From: FEN-1219 sp963744305
GTDB lineage: Bacteria; Pseudomonadota; Gammaproteobacteria; Steroidobacterales; Rariloculaceae
Length of the DNA: 64,000 nucleotides
Direction: 5' to 3'
Assembly: GCA_963744305.1 (NCBI GenBank)
Contig: CAVUTF010000042.1
Location: forward strand, 1 to 64,000
The notes under the pieces are model-generated. The model saw only the letters and a program-made list of their open reading frames with translations, was not told where the DNA came from and did not search any database. Shown one piece after another: positions 1 through 10,103 of the stretch; the first letter of the stretch is position 1, and every line of letters starts with the position of its first letter. A program made the position numbers and the translations under genes.

Positions 1-304
1 CGCACGGCGTCGGGCGCCGCCAAGCACCTCGTCGCCACTGACCACCTCGAGGACGACCGGCTGTGCGCGCTCACCGTCACCGAGGTGCTGGACGTGGTGG
101 CCCGGCACCGCCTGCACTTCGACCACTCGACGCAGACCGGCGTGGTGTTCCACATGCGCCGCTGCGTCCACCAAGTGCGGCCGCCTCGGCATGACGGCCA
201 TCGGGGACACCCACGAGGAGGCCTGGCGCACCTACCAGGAGGCGACCGCCGCACTGCTGGCGGAGGCCGAGCTGGCCGGCGAGCCGGGGAACCTCCCGTC
301 GTGA
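1..304 (+). CDS. C-terminal fragment, PGM1-like ATP-grasp peptide ligase (partial, frame-broken)
   Basis: The gene enters from outside the window, so only about the last 100 residues are present. The first frame gives a segment with TGVVFHM; after one frame change near position 176 the continuation reads GRLGMTAIGDTHEEA and ends with a TGA at 302-304. A TGVVFHM...GKLG...IGD pattern is what I remember from the C-terminal domain of actinobacterial and cyanobacterial PGM1-related ATP-grasp proteins, relatives of the enzyme that joins amino acids in pheganomycin-type peptides. The family assignment rests on this short stretch only. The stop overlaps the GTG start of the next gene (GTGA), so the two are probably co-translated. 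Composition and neighbours look actinobacterial rather than like the rest of the window. Confidence 0.45.
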   Translation, partial: ARRRAPPSTSSPLTTSRTTGCARSPSPRCWTWWPGTACTSTTRRRPAWCSTCAAASTKCGRLGMTAIGDTHEEAWRTYQEATAALLAEAELAGEPGNLPS

Positions 305-927
305 CCGGGGCGGGTCCGGAGCCCCTCTGGTATGCCGCCTTCGGGTCCAACCGTCCCGCGCCCGCCGCACTACCTGTCCGGTGGCAGGCCGACGGGCTCG
401 CGCCGCGACTACCCCGGCTGCCGCGACAGCACACCGCTGGTCGGCCGCAGCTGTTCCCCGACCGGCACCCTGTGCTTCGGGGGCGAGTCCGGCGCCTGGG
501 GCGGCGGGATGGCGTTCTTCGTGCCCGGCGACTCGGGCGTGGTGCACGCCCGGGCCTACCTCCTGCAGCACGACCAGCTCGGCGATCTGATTGCCCAGGA
601 GGCGCGCCGGCCAGTCGGCAGCCCGTGGAGCTGGCCCCGTCCGGGCCCAGCCGCCACGGGCTCTCGCAGGTGTACGACGTCCTGCTCGACCTCGGTCGCC
701 TCGACGGGCACCGGCTGGTGACCCTGACGACGACCGGCCGCCACCCGCCCAACCCGCCCGCAGCGGCGTACGTGCGGACGATGCTCGACGGGCTCGCGGA
801 CGGGTTCGGGCTCGACCTGGAGGCGCGCGTCGCCTACCTCGCCGCCGCCGACGGGATGGCCCCGCACTGGACGGCGGACCGGTTGCGCGGCTGGCCGCGG
901 GGGCCGTCGCGGGGTGCCGGCCGCAGG
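301..927 (+). CDS. Gamma-glutamylcyclotransferase-fold protein (often misnamed histone deacetylase), frame-broken
   Basis: A GTG start at 301 overlaps the previous stop. The product begins with LWYAAFGSN, the substrate-loop signature of the GGCT/AIG2-like fold, followed in pieces by GGRPTGSRRDYPGCRD, FGGESGAWGGGMAFF and ARAYLLQHDQLGDLIAQE. This order is that of a small actinobacterial family of roughly 200 residues that databases often label histone deacetylase, although the fold is cyclotransferase-like. Activity is unknown to me. At least three frame changes are needed (about 345, 600 and 880). I could not identify the stop codon, and the end is set by the convergent beta-glucosidase gene. 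The family name is from memory of the motif order; no catalytic test is implied. Confidence 0.6.
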
Positions 928-2278
<1,351 letters not shown>

Positions 2279-2296
2279 ATCCGCGAAGATATCGGC

Positions 2297-2983
2297 ATGA
2301 CGAGTGCCCTGTACGCCGGTTCGGACAGGTCGTCCTCGACCGCCGAGGGGCGGGTGACGCAGGCACTCCTTCTCCTTCGGGCCGCACTACGACCCGGCCA
2401 ACCTCGGCTTCGGCCCCCTGGTCTGCCACAACGACGACGTGCTCGACCGGCCGCGGCCGGCTATCCCGAGCACCCGCACTCGGAGCTGGAGATCGTCACC
2501 TGGGTGCTCGAGGGCGCGCTCGTCCACACCGACTCGACCGGCGCGCGGCACGTCGTCGAGGCCGGTCGCGCGCAGGTGCTGTCGGCCGGGGCGGGCATCC
2601 GCCACAGCGAGGTCGCCGACCCCGGATCGGGCCGCTGTCGCTTCATCCAGGCGTGGCTCACGCCGACCGACGCCGGGCACCGAGCCGTCGTACGTCCTGG
2701 GCGAGGCGCCGCCGCCGACCGCCGGCCTGGCCGAGGTGGCCGGCGGCGCCGGCCTGCCGGTCGGCGCGCCGGCGCCCGCCTGCTGGTGGCCCGGCTGGCC
2801 GCCGGTCAGTCGGTGACGCTGCCCGACGACCCGCGCCAGCACGTCTTCGCCGCTACCGGGGCGGTGGTCGGTGGACGAGCGCGCTGGCGCGCCGGGCGAC
2901 GCCGTACGCATCATCGACGAGCCGGGGCGAGGTCGTCCGGGCGACCGAGGCCGACCGAGCTGCTGGTCTGGACGTTTGGCTGA
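2297..2983 (+). CDS. Pirin-family bicupin protein (several frame breaks)
   Basis: Pirins are two-cupin, usually iron-binding proteins; some bacterial members oxidise quercetin or modulate pyruvate metabolism, and this one cannot be assigned a substrate. Readable segments in order are HSFSFGPHYDPANLGFG, HNDDV, YPEHPHSELEIVTWVLEGAL (the N-terminal cupin metal site with HPH), GAGIRHSEVADP (second metal-site histidine and glutamate) and the C-terminal LLVWTFG before TGA 2981-2983. The segments lie in different frames, with changes needed at least near 2370, 2440 and 2680 and again in the last 200 bases. Total length, about 228 residues, is slightly short of a typical pirin. It is divergent from the GH1 gene with only 18 bases between the starts. 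Style again actinobacterial. Confidence 0.85.
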   Translation: MTSALYAGSDRSSSTAEGRVTQALLLLRAALRPGQPRLRPPGLPQRRRARPAAAGYPEHPHSELEIVTWVLEGALVHTDSTGARHVVEAGRAQVLSAGAGIRHSEVADPGSGRCRFIQAWLTPTDAGHRAVVRPGRGAAADRRPGRGGRRRRPAGRRAGARLLVARLAAGQSVTLPDDPRQHVFAATGAVVGGRARWRAGRRRTHHRRAGARSSGRPRPTELLVWTFG

Positions 2984-3002
2984 CCTGGCCGCGCCGATGG
3001 AT

Positions 3003-3022
3003 TTCCACTCGTGCGAGTGGAA
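3003..3022. repeat. Perfect 9-bp inverted repeat downstream of the pirin gene
   Basis: TTCCACTCG-TG-CGAGTGGAA, 20 bases after the pirin stop. An outer, interrupted pair of arms (GCGCCGA on the left, TCGGCGC on the right near 3040) extends the potential hairpin. There is no T-tract, so a factor-independent terminator is not obvious; a dyad operator or a repeat element is equally possible. It lies within 40-60 bases of the point where the sequence changes character. Confidence 0.5.
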
Positions 3023-3039
3023 GTTCAGGGCCTCGGCGC

Positions 3040-3070
3040 CGCCGTCCACGCTCAGGCCCGGACACGGCCG
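3040..3070. other. Probable chimeric junction between unrelated genomes
   Basis: Upstream of about 3040 the coding content is actinobacterial in style. From about 3063 a DUF1592 protein is encoded starting directly at TADLSLKSLPL, which in its family is an internal position that follows a heme-type CxxCH segment. That upstream part, about 60-100 residues, is absent and no start codon is available. An abrupt loss of an N-terminus at a change of gene style is what a misjoined contig or chimeric read looks like. Lateral transfer with truncation is the alternative. The exact base cannot be fixed from sequence alone. Confidence 0.55.
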
Positions 3071-5397
3071 ACTTGAGCCTGAAGTCGCTGCCGCTCGGCG
3101 AGGTCGCGGCCCATCCCGGCCGAGTGGGAGAAGGTCGTCCGCAAGCTGCGCGCCGGCATGATGCCGCCCGTCGGCGAGCCGCGGCCGGCGGCCGAGGCGC
3201 GCTTGGCGCTCGCGGGCTGGCTCGAGAGCGAGCTCGACGCCGCGGCCGCGGCGCAGCCCGAACCCCGGCCGCACGGAGCCGTTCCACCGCCTGAACCGCG
3301 CCGAGTACCGCAACGCGGTCCGCGACCTGCTGCACCTCGACGTCGAGGTCGCCGAGCTGCTGCCGGCCGACGAGGCGAGCTACGGCTTCGACAACATCGC
3401 GGGCGTGCTGAAGCTGTCGCCGACGCTGCTCGAGCGCTATCTCGCCGCGGCCGACAAGGTCAGCCGGCTCGCCGTCGGCACGCCGTCGCAGTTCGTGAGC
3501 ATCGATTGGTTCCGCGTGCCCGACGACCGCTCGCAGGAGCGGCGCCTGCCGGGCCTGCCGTTCGGCACGCGCGGCGGCACGTCGATCGAGTACAACTTCC
3601 CGGCCGACGCCGAGTACGTCGATCGCCGCCGAGCTCGCGCGCGACCTGAACGAGCAGCATGCCGCTGTACGCCGAGGAGCAGCGCTCGAGATCGCCATCG
3701 ACGGCGAGCGCGTCGCGCTGTTCACGCTGCCCGCCGTGCCGCTGATGCGCGCCGCAAGCGACGCCAACAACGACCCGAACGCGCCGGCGATCAGCCAGAT
3801 CGTGCAGCGCTTTCAGCTGAGCCCGCGACGGAACGCGCGGCGCGCAACCGCGCCGACGCCGACTGGCGCGTGCGCGTGCCCGTCAGCGCCGGCGCGCAGA
3901 CCGTCACGGCCACGTTCCTCGCGACGCACGGCGCGCGCTCGACGAGCCGGCGCGGCTGCCGTTCGAGCGGCCGTACCCGGCCGGCGTGAACATTCCCGAG
4001 ACGCGCACCGGCGCCTACCTGCGCAGCGTCGAGATCAGCGGGCCCTACGAGGCGGCGGCGCCGGCGAGACGGCGAGCCGGCGACCGGATCTTCTCGCTGC
4101 CGGCCGGCGGAGGACGCAGCGCGACGGACACGAGCGCTGCGCGAGCGAGATCTTGAGCTGGACTCGCGCGCCGCGCGTATCCGGCGGCCCGTCGACCGAC
4201 GACGACGTCGCGCCGCTGCTCGCGTTCTACCGCGACGGCGCCGCGCGACGGCTTCGACGCCGGCATTCAGCTCGCGCTGAAGCGCTTGCTCGTGTCGCCC
4301 GGAGTTCCTGTTCCGCGTCGAGCAAGACCCGGCGGACGCCGCGCCGGGCTCCGTCGTACCGCGTGTCGCGACCTCACGCTCGCGTCGCGCCTGTCGTTCT
4401 TCCTCTGGAGCAGCATCCCCGACGACGAGCTGCTCGCGGCCGCCGAGCGCGGCGAGCTGCGCGACGCCGCAAAGTCTCGAGCGGCAGGTGCAGCGCATGC
4501 TCGCGGACGCGCGCGCGACGGCGTTCGTCGAGAACTTCGCCGGGCAGTGGCTGTACCTGCGCAACCTCGACGCCGTCGTGCCCGTGCAGAGCGAATTCCC
4601 CGACTTCGACGACACGCTGCGCGCAGGGGCTGAAGCGCGAGACGGAGCTCTTCTTCGGCAGCATCGTGCACGAGGATCGCAGCGCGCTCGATCTGCTGCG
4701 CGCCGACTACACGTTCGTCAACGAGCGCGTCGCGCGCCTCTACGGCCTGCCGAACATCAAGGGCAACTCACTTCCGCCGCGTGACGCTGCCGGCCGACAA
4801 CCCGCGCCGCGGCCTGCTCGGCCACGGCAGCATCCTCACCGTCACGTCGTATCCGGACCGCACGTCGCCCGTCGTGCGCGGCAAGTGGATCCTCGAGAAC
4901 TTGCTCGGGGTCCCGCCGCCGCCGCCGCCGGCCGACGTGCCCGAGCTCGAGGCGACGGACGGCGCGCGGCACCGCGCTGTCGATCCGCGAGCGGCTCGCG
5001 GCGCATCGCGCGCACGGCCGAGCCTGCGCGAGCTGCCACGCGATGATGGACCCGCTCGGCTTCGCGCTCGAGAATTTCGACGCCGTCGGCGTCTGGCGCA
5101 CGCTCGGCGACGCCGGCGGCGCGCATCGACGCGTCGCGGCACGCTGCCCGACGGCACGCGCGTTCGACGGCGCCGAGGGGCTCCGCGCGGCGCTGCTGAA
5201 AACTCGGATCTGTTCGTCACGACGCTGACCGAGAAGCTCATGACCTACGCGCTCGGGCGCGGGCGTCGAGGCATTACGACAGCCCGCCGTGCGCGCGATC
5301 GTGCGCGACGCGGCGGCGAGCGACTACCGTTTCTCGGCCTTGATCACGGGCGTCGTGCAGAGCCCGCCGTTTCAGATGCGGAGAGCCGGGACCATGA
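3063..5397 (+). CDS. DUF1592/DUF1588/DUF1585 cytochrome-like protein, N-terminus missing, many frame breaks
   Basis: Multi-domain protein of the planctomycete-type DUF1587-DUF1595-DUF1592-DUF1588-DUF1585 architecture, normally exported and paired with a DUF1552 protein; biochemical role unknown. Visible in order, in shifting frames: EWEKVVRKLRAGMMPP, HRLNRAEYRNAVRDLL (DUF1587), YGFDNIAGVLKLSPTLLERYL, GGTSIEYNFPADAEYV, LASRLSFFLWSSIPDDELL (DUF1592), NFAGQWLYLRNLD, NPRRGLLGHGSILTVTSYPD (DUF1588), the heme-type motif CASCH at 5024-5038, MMDPLGFALENFDAVG, and the DUF1585 end FSALITGVVQSPPFQMRR. The probable natural stop is TGA 5395-5397, overlapping the next ATG; as read, an indel just before it fuses the two genes in frame. 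More than ten frame changes would be needed for one continuous product. Confidence 0.85.
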
Positions 5398-6767
5398 TCA
5401 TCAGCAAGCGCACGCTGCCGCGGCGCACGTTCCTGCGCGGCGCCGGCGCCGCCATCGCACTGCCGCTGCTCGACGCGATGGTCCCGGCGCTGGCCGCGAC
5501 GCCGTCGCCCGACGAAGCGCCTCGGCTTCATCTATCTGCCGAACGGCGTCGCGATGAATTTTCGACGGCATCGAACTTCTGGACGCCGAAAGGCGACGGG
5601 CAAGAGCTTCGAGCTGTCGCCGATCCTGCAGCCGCTCGCGCCCTACACGACCGGCTGACGGTCGATCAGCGGCCTCGCGCACCATGCCAGCCGACGCGCA
5701 CGACGACGGCGCGAACGGCGACCACACGCGCGCGACGGCCTCGTGGCTCTCGGGCGTGCGCTGCAAGCGCACCGAAGGCGCCGACGTCGAGAACGGCGTC
5801 TCGGCCGATCAGATCGCGGCAGCGGTGCTCGGCAAGCGACACGCGTGCTGCCGTCGCTCGAGCTCGTCGATCGACCTGAGCTTTCTCTCGGGGCAATGCG
5901 AGAACAGCTACAGCCTGCGTCTACATGAATACGATCGCGTGGCGCTCGCCGACGAGCCCGCTGCCGACGGAGAACAATCCGCGCCTCGTGTTCGAGCGGC
6001 TGTTCGGCAACGGCGGCACGACGGCGCAGCGCGTCGCGCTCGCGCGCGAGAACCGCAGCATCCTCGACTCGGTGACGGCGGATTTCGCGCGGCTGGCGCG
6101 GCACGCTGGGCCCAGCCGATCGCGCGCAGGTCGACAGCTACCTCGAAGCCGTGCGCGAGGTCGAGCGGCGCATCGCAGGCCGTCGAGACGGTGGGCGACG
6201 ACGCCGGCCTACCCGCGCTCGAACGGCCGCGCGGCATTCCCGAAGCAATTCGGCGACCACGTGAAGCTCATGTACGAGCTCCAGTGGCTCGCGTTCCAGG
6301 CGGACATGACGCGCGTCGTCACGTTCATGCTCGGCCGCGAGCTGAACTTCCGCACGTATCCCGAGATCGGATTCAACGAAGGCCATCACGGCGTCTCGCA
6401 CCACGGCGATCGGCCCGAGCAGATCGAGAAGCTCGCGCGGCTCAACACCTATCAGACCGAGCTCTTCGCGGGGTTCCTCGACAAGCTGCGCGGCGACGCC
6501 CGAAGGCGACGGCACGTCTGCTCGATCACTCGCTGTTCCTGTACGGCGCGAGCTTGAGCAACCCGAACCTGCATGCTCACTACGACTTGCCGCTGACGCT
6601 CGTCGGCGGCGCCGCCGGCGCGCTCGACGGCAACCGCCACTTCGTGTTCCCGGCCGAGACGCCGATGACGAACCTGCTGCTCGCGATGCTCGACAAGGTC
6701 GAGCGTGCCGACCGAGTCGCTCGGCGACAGCACCGATCGACTCGACCTCGAGCCGCTGAGCGTCTAG
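5394..6767 (+). CDS. DUF1552 family exported protein (frame-broken)
   Basis: DUF1552 proteins are exported partners of DUF1592 proteins; function unknown. The start ATG at 5394 gives MIISKRTLPRRTFLRGAG followed by a hydrophobic run and ALAA, a good twin-arginine signal (RRTFLRG). Later segments are YLPNGVAMNF, GDHTRATASWLSG, SADQIAAAVLG, NPRLVFERLFGNGG, a long clean stretch from FGDHVKLMYELQWLAFQAD through RTYPEIGFNEGHHGVSHHG, then HSLFLYGASLSNPNLHAHYD and the end DLEPLSV before TAG 6765-6767. Length is about 457 residues, usual for the family. Frame changes lie near 5520, 5650, 5850, 6110, 6190, 6500 and 6705. It follows the DUF1592 gene with a probable ATGA overlap and precedes an ankyrin protein by 8 bases, a recurrent trio. 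Confidence 0.88.
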
Positions 6768-6775
6768 CAACGCGC

Positions 6776-8235
6776 ATGTCGCGGCACGCACCGCCTGACC
6801 GCTCGCGCTGCTGCTCGGCTGCGCGGCCGCGCACGCGGCGGCCGCTGCTCGAGCACGTCAAGGACGGGCAGCGATGGCACCGCGGCCCGCGCGCTGCTCG
6901 CACGAGGCGCCGACGCGAACGACGCCGACGCCGACGGCACCACCGCGCTGCACTGGGCCGTGCATCTCGACGACGTCGACCTCGCGGCAGCGCTGCTGCG
7001 ACGCGGGCGCCAAGGTCGACGCGCGCAATCGCTACGGCGTGCCGCCGCTCGACTCTCGCCGCCGAGAACGGCGACGCCGCGATGGTGAGCACGCTGCTCG
7101 AGCAGCGGCGCCGATCGCGAACACGGCGTTGCCCGAAGGCGAGACGGCGCTGATGACGGCCGCGCGGACCGGCGACGTCGCGACACTCGCCGCGCTGCAT
7201 CGCGGCCGGCGCGCGACGTCGAACGACGCGCGAAGGCTGGAAGGGCCAGACGGCGCTGATGTGGGCGGCGCACGAGAACAACGCGCCGGCGATCGGCACG
7301 CTGCTCGCCGCAGGGGCCGAGCGCGACGCGCGCTCGAGCGGCCGGCGACTTCAGCGCGCTGCTGTTCGCCGTCCGCGCCGGCTCGATCGACGCCGCCGCG
7401 AGCACTGCTCGACGGCCGGCGCCGACGCGAACGAGAGCGCTGCTCGACGGCACGAGCGCGCTCGTGCTCGCGGCCACGAATGCCCACTACGAGCTCGCGG
7501 CGCTGCTGCTCGCGCGCGGCGCGGACCCGAACGCCGCCGCGCAAGGCTGGACCGCGCTGCACCAGATCGCTTGGTCGCGCCGCTGGAACATGGGCTTCAA
7601 CCTGCCCGGGCCCCGCGCAGACCGGCCATCTCGACAGCCTCGAGCTCGTCCGCCGGCTCGTCGGCGGCCGGCGCCGACGTCGACGCGCGGCAGACGAAGG
7701 AGCCCGCCGACGGCAACCGCAACAAGCTCGACCGGCTCGGCGCCACGCCGTTCGTGCTCGCCGCGAAGTCGTGCGACCTGCCGCTGATGCACACGCTGCT
7801 CGAGCTCGGCGCCGATCGTCGACCTCACGACGAACGCAGGCACGACGGCGCTGATGGCCGCGGCCGGCGTCGGCATCTGGGCGCCCGGCGAGAATCCCGG
7901 CACGCACGACGAGTGCCTCGCGGCCGATGGAGCTCGCGCATCGAGGTCGGCGGCGGCGACGTCAACGACGATCGACGCGAACGGCGAGACGGCGCTGCAC
8001 GGCGCCGATCTACCGCGGCGGCAAATTCCGGTCATCGAGTTTCTCGCCGAGCGCGGCGCGAACGCTCGACGCCGTGAACGCGAAAGGCTGGACGCCGATC
8101 ACCGTCGCCGACGGCGTCGAGTACACGCCCGACGTGCTGAAGCGCTATCCCGAGGCCGCGGCGTTGCTGCGCTCGCTGCTCGCGGAGCGTGGCTTGCCCG
8201 TTCCGCCGTCGACCCAGCCGGGGCACGGCGGCTGA
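6776..8235 (+). CDS. Ankyrin-repeat protein, exported (frame-broken)
   Basis: Ankyrin-repeat protein of about 485 residues, probably periplasmic: after an early frame change near 6798 the N-terminus reads as a hydrophobic LALLLGCAAAHAAAP signal-like run. Repeat units with the TPLHxAA-type core are visible throughout: DGTTALHWAVHLDDVDLA, PEGETALMTAARTGDVATL, LVLAATNAHYELAALLLARGADPNAAA, GWTALHQIAWSRRWNMGF, and ATPFVLAAKSCDLPLMHTLLELGAD. The end is GWTPITVADGVEYTPDVLKRYPEAAALLRSLLAERGLPVPP before TGA. The same kind of C-terminus (LLRKLMQERGLPVPP) ends the ankyrin protein of the 10-14.8 kb operon, so the two are paralogues. At least eight frame changes. It is the third gene of the DUF1592-DUF1552-ankyrin set. 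Binding partner unknown. Confidence 0.85.
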
Positions 8236-8240
8236 CGTCG

Positions 8241-8642
8241 TCAGTTGTCGAGGATGATCGAGAACCCCGGCGCGCTGAACGCGATCTCCACGGAAAAATT
8301 CGCCACGTCGCGGTTTGCCTTCCGGATCTTGACGTGCTCGCCGGAATCCTTGTCGACTTCGTAGTTCGGACCGAGAACCGGCTCCAGCGCCGTCGCGATG
8401 CCTTTCGCGATGTCGTTCTCGCTCATGCGCTTCAGCACGTCGATCGTCGCTTCGAGTGCCACGTCGTTCTCGGGCTGCACGCGCACACGCAGATAGCCAT
8501 CGGCCCGCGCGCGGTCATTCACGGTGATCTTCGCTTCCTCGAAGAACGTGCTGTTGTGCGGCGTAGACTCCTCTGCCGCGACGCAGAACACGGTGACAGC
8601 ACAAACCAGCGCGACGGCAAACCGCCCAGTCGTTCTAACCAT
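8241..8642 (-). CDS. Hypothetical exported protein, 133 aa
   Basis: An uninterrupted small protein beginning MVRTTGRFAVALVCAVTVF and continuing CVAAEE, a Sec signal peptide with cleavage probably near AAEE. The mature part is about 110 residues, acidic-basic mixed, with a central VLKRMSENDIAKGIATAL helix and a C-terminal FSVEIAFSAPGFSIILDN that looks like a beta hairpin. I do not recognise the family. Its stop is 5 bases from the convergent ankyrin stop. It is the first clean reading frame after the heavily broken 3-8 kb stretch. Probably periplasmic; no metal or catalytic motif is evident. Confidence 0.7.
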   Translation of the reverse strand: MVRTTGRFAVALVCAVTVFCVAAEESTPHNSTFFEEAKITVNDRARADGYLRVRVQPENDVALEATIDVLKRMSENDIAKGIATALEPVLGPNYEVDKDSGEHVKIRKANRDVANFSVEIAFSAPGFSIILDN

Positions 8643-8855
8643 GGAATCCCTCGTGCGATGCGTAGCCGAACCGGTCGCAGACTAAGCGAACGAGCGGTAC
8701 GCGGCTGCGTCTTGCTTCTCGATTTGGAGGCGGCGCTCCGCATTCCGCGCTCGAACGATAGCTCCGACGCGACATAAGCGCTTTCCACTGCGCGTTGACG
8801 CGGTGAAGCGGCAGCGGATTACACTAGTCCGCACAGGAAAACTAACGAGTCCTTC

Positions 8856-9240
8856 ATGCGCATATCCAAGAACCAGATTCCCGCCAAGATCAACGTCCCC
8901 GGCGCAGTCGCGCGTGTAGCCACCGATTTCGGTGACGCGACCGGCTTCGGCAAGATGGGAGGCGAGTACTTCTCCTCGGCCGCCGGAACCGACATCGCGC
9001 CGCTCCTGAAGGGCCTCAAGGACGACGCCTGCCATGCCCCGCACTGGGGCTACATGATCCGCGGCGAGCTCGTGGTGACCTACACCGACGGCAAGGTGGA
9101 CACGTGCCAAGAGAGCGACCTTTCTATTGGCCGCCCGGCCATAGCGTGAGGGTGGTCAAGGACTCCGACGTCATCCTGTTCAGCCCGCAGCGGAGCACGT
9201 CCATGTCATGGACCACATGCTGAACGCAATGAAGGGATGA
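8856..9240 (+). CDS. Cupin-domain protein (two frame breaks)
   Basis: Small single-domain cupin of about 128 residues. The first part (MRISKNQIPAKINVPGAVAR to HWGYMIRGELVVTYTDGKVD) contains the first cupin motif with HAPHWGYMIRGELVV. A frame change near 9122 restores FYWPPGHSVRVVKDSDVILFSP, the second cupin motif with PPGH. A further change near 9187 restores HVHVMDHMLNAMKG before TGA 9238-9240. The PPGH...V context is shared with small stand-alone cupins of unknown substrate. The upstream 210 bases contain a TTGACG hexamer (8795-8800) and TACACT (8820-8825) but with 19-base spacing, so promoter support is weak. Confidence 0.75.
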
Positions 9241-9289
9241 GCCTCGGCCCTTGCACCGGCATCTCGCGCAGAAGCCTGGCTATTGAGCG

Positions 9290-10088
9290 ATGCCTTCGAC
9301 GCTCCAGTTCGACGACGAAATAGTCCGACGCGTCGAGGCTCTCTATCGGACCGACGACGCAGCCAAGCGACGTCGAGCGGTTCTCGAGGCACTACGGCTT
9401 CGAACCGGTGAACGCGTGCTCGACATCGGCACCGGCCCCGGCTTCCTCGCCCATGAGATGGCGGATCGCGTCGGCCAAGCCGGCGAGATTCTTGGCGTCG
9501 ATACCAGCGATGCGATGTTGGGGCTCAGCCCGTCGACGCTGTTCAGAGCAACCGCAGGTGCACTTCAAGACTGGGAATGCGACGCAACTCCCGGTCCCCG
9601 ACGCGAGCTTCGACGTCGCCGTCTCCGTGCAAGTCTACGAATATGTCCGCGAGGTCGATTCAGCTTTAGCCGAAATGTACCGTGTGCTCCGGCCAGGAGG
9701 GCGAGCCGCAATCATCTCGACCGATTGGAAGTCGATTGCATGGAACGCCTCCGATGAGCGACGAATGCAAAACGTGCTCTCTGCGTGGGCGGAGCACTGT
9801 GTGTACACGGATCTCCCTTGGAAACTTCGACCGAAGCTGATCTCGGCGGGGTTTGTCGTAGACCAGCAGCAGATTGTCCCGCAGTTCAACCCTACGTATG
9901 ACGCCGAATACCTATAGCGGTCACCTGATCGAGATGATCCGGGATTTCGTATCAGGGCGGCAGGGCCTAACCGATGTGGACGCAGCTGAGTGGGTGGAGG
10001 ATCTGCGGCGACTAGGCGAACAAGGAAACTACTTCTTCTGCCTGAACCAGTACTGTACGTGGCGACGAAGCCCGCGCGCAGTACCTGA
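9290..10088 (+). CDS. SAM-dependent class I methyltransferase (frame-broken)
   Basis: Methyltransferase of about 266 residues with a Rossmann SAM-binding core: RVLDIGTGPGFLAHEMA (motif I), DTSDAML (acidic residue that binds the ribose), GNATQLPVPDASFDVAVSVQVYEYV (motifs II-III region) and RVLRPGGRAAIISTDW. Substrate unknown. Starts at ATG 9290 (MPSTLQFDDEIVRRVEALYR). Frame changes near 9535, 9905 and 10052 restore YSGHLIEMIRDFVSGRQGL, GEQGNYFFCLNQY and a C-terminal LYVATKPARST before TGA 10086-10088. The layout resembles ArsM/UbiE-like small methyltransferases, but no conserved cysteine trio for arsenite is seen. It is convergent with the ankyrin gene of the next operon. Confidence 0.82.
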
Positions 10089-10103
10089 GTCTGGCAGATC
10101 CGC

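Noticed and set aside
5289..5879. Natural fusion of the DUF1592 and DUF1552 proteins
   Set aside because: The joined frame comes from an indel just before a TGA that would overlap the DUF1552 ATG in the usual way; two separate genes are more likely.
8643..8855. Promoter TTGACG-N19-TACACT before the cupin gene
   Set aside because: Spacing of 19 bases is too long for confidence.
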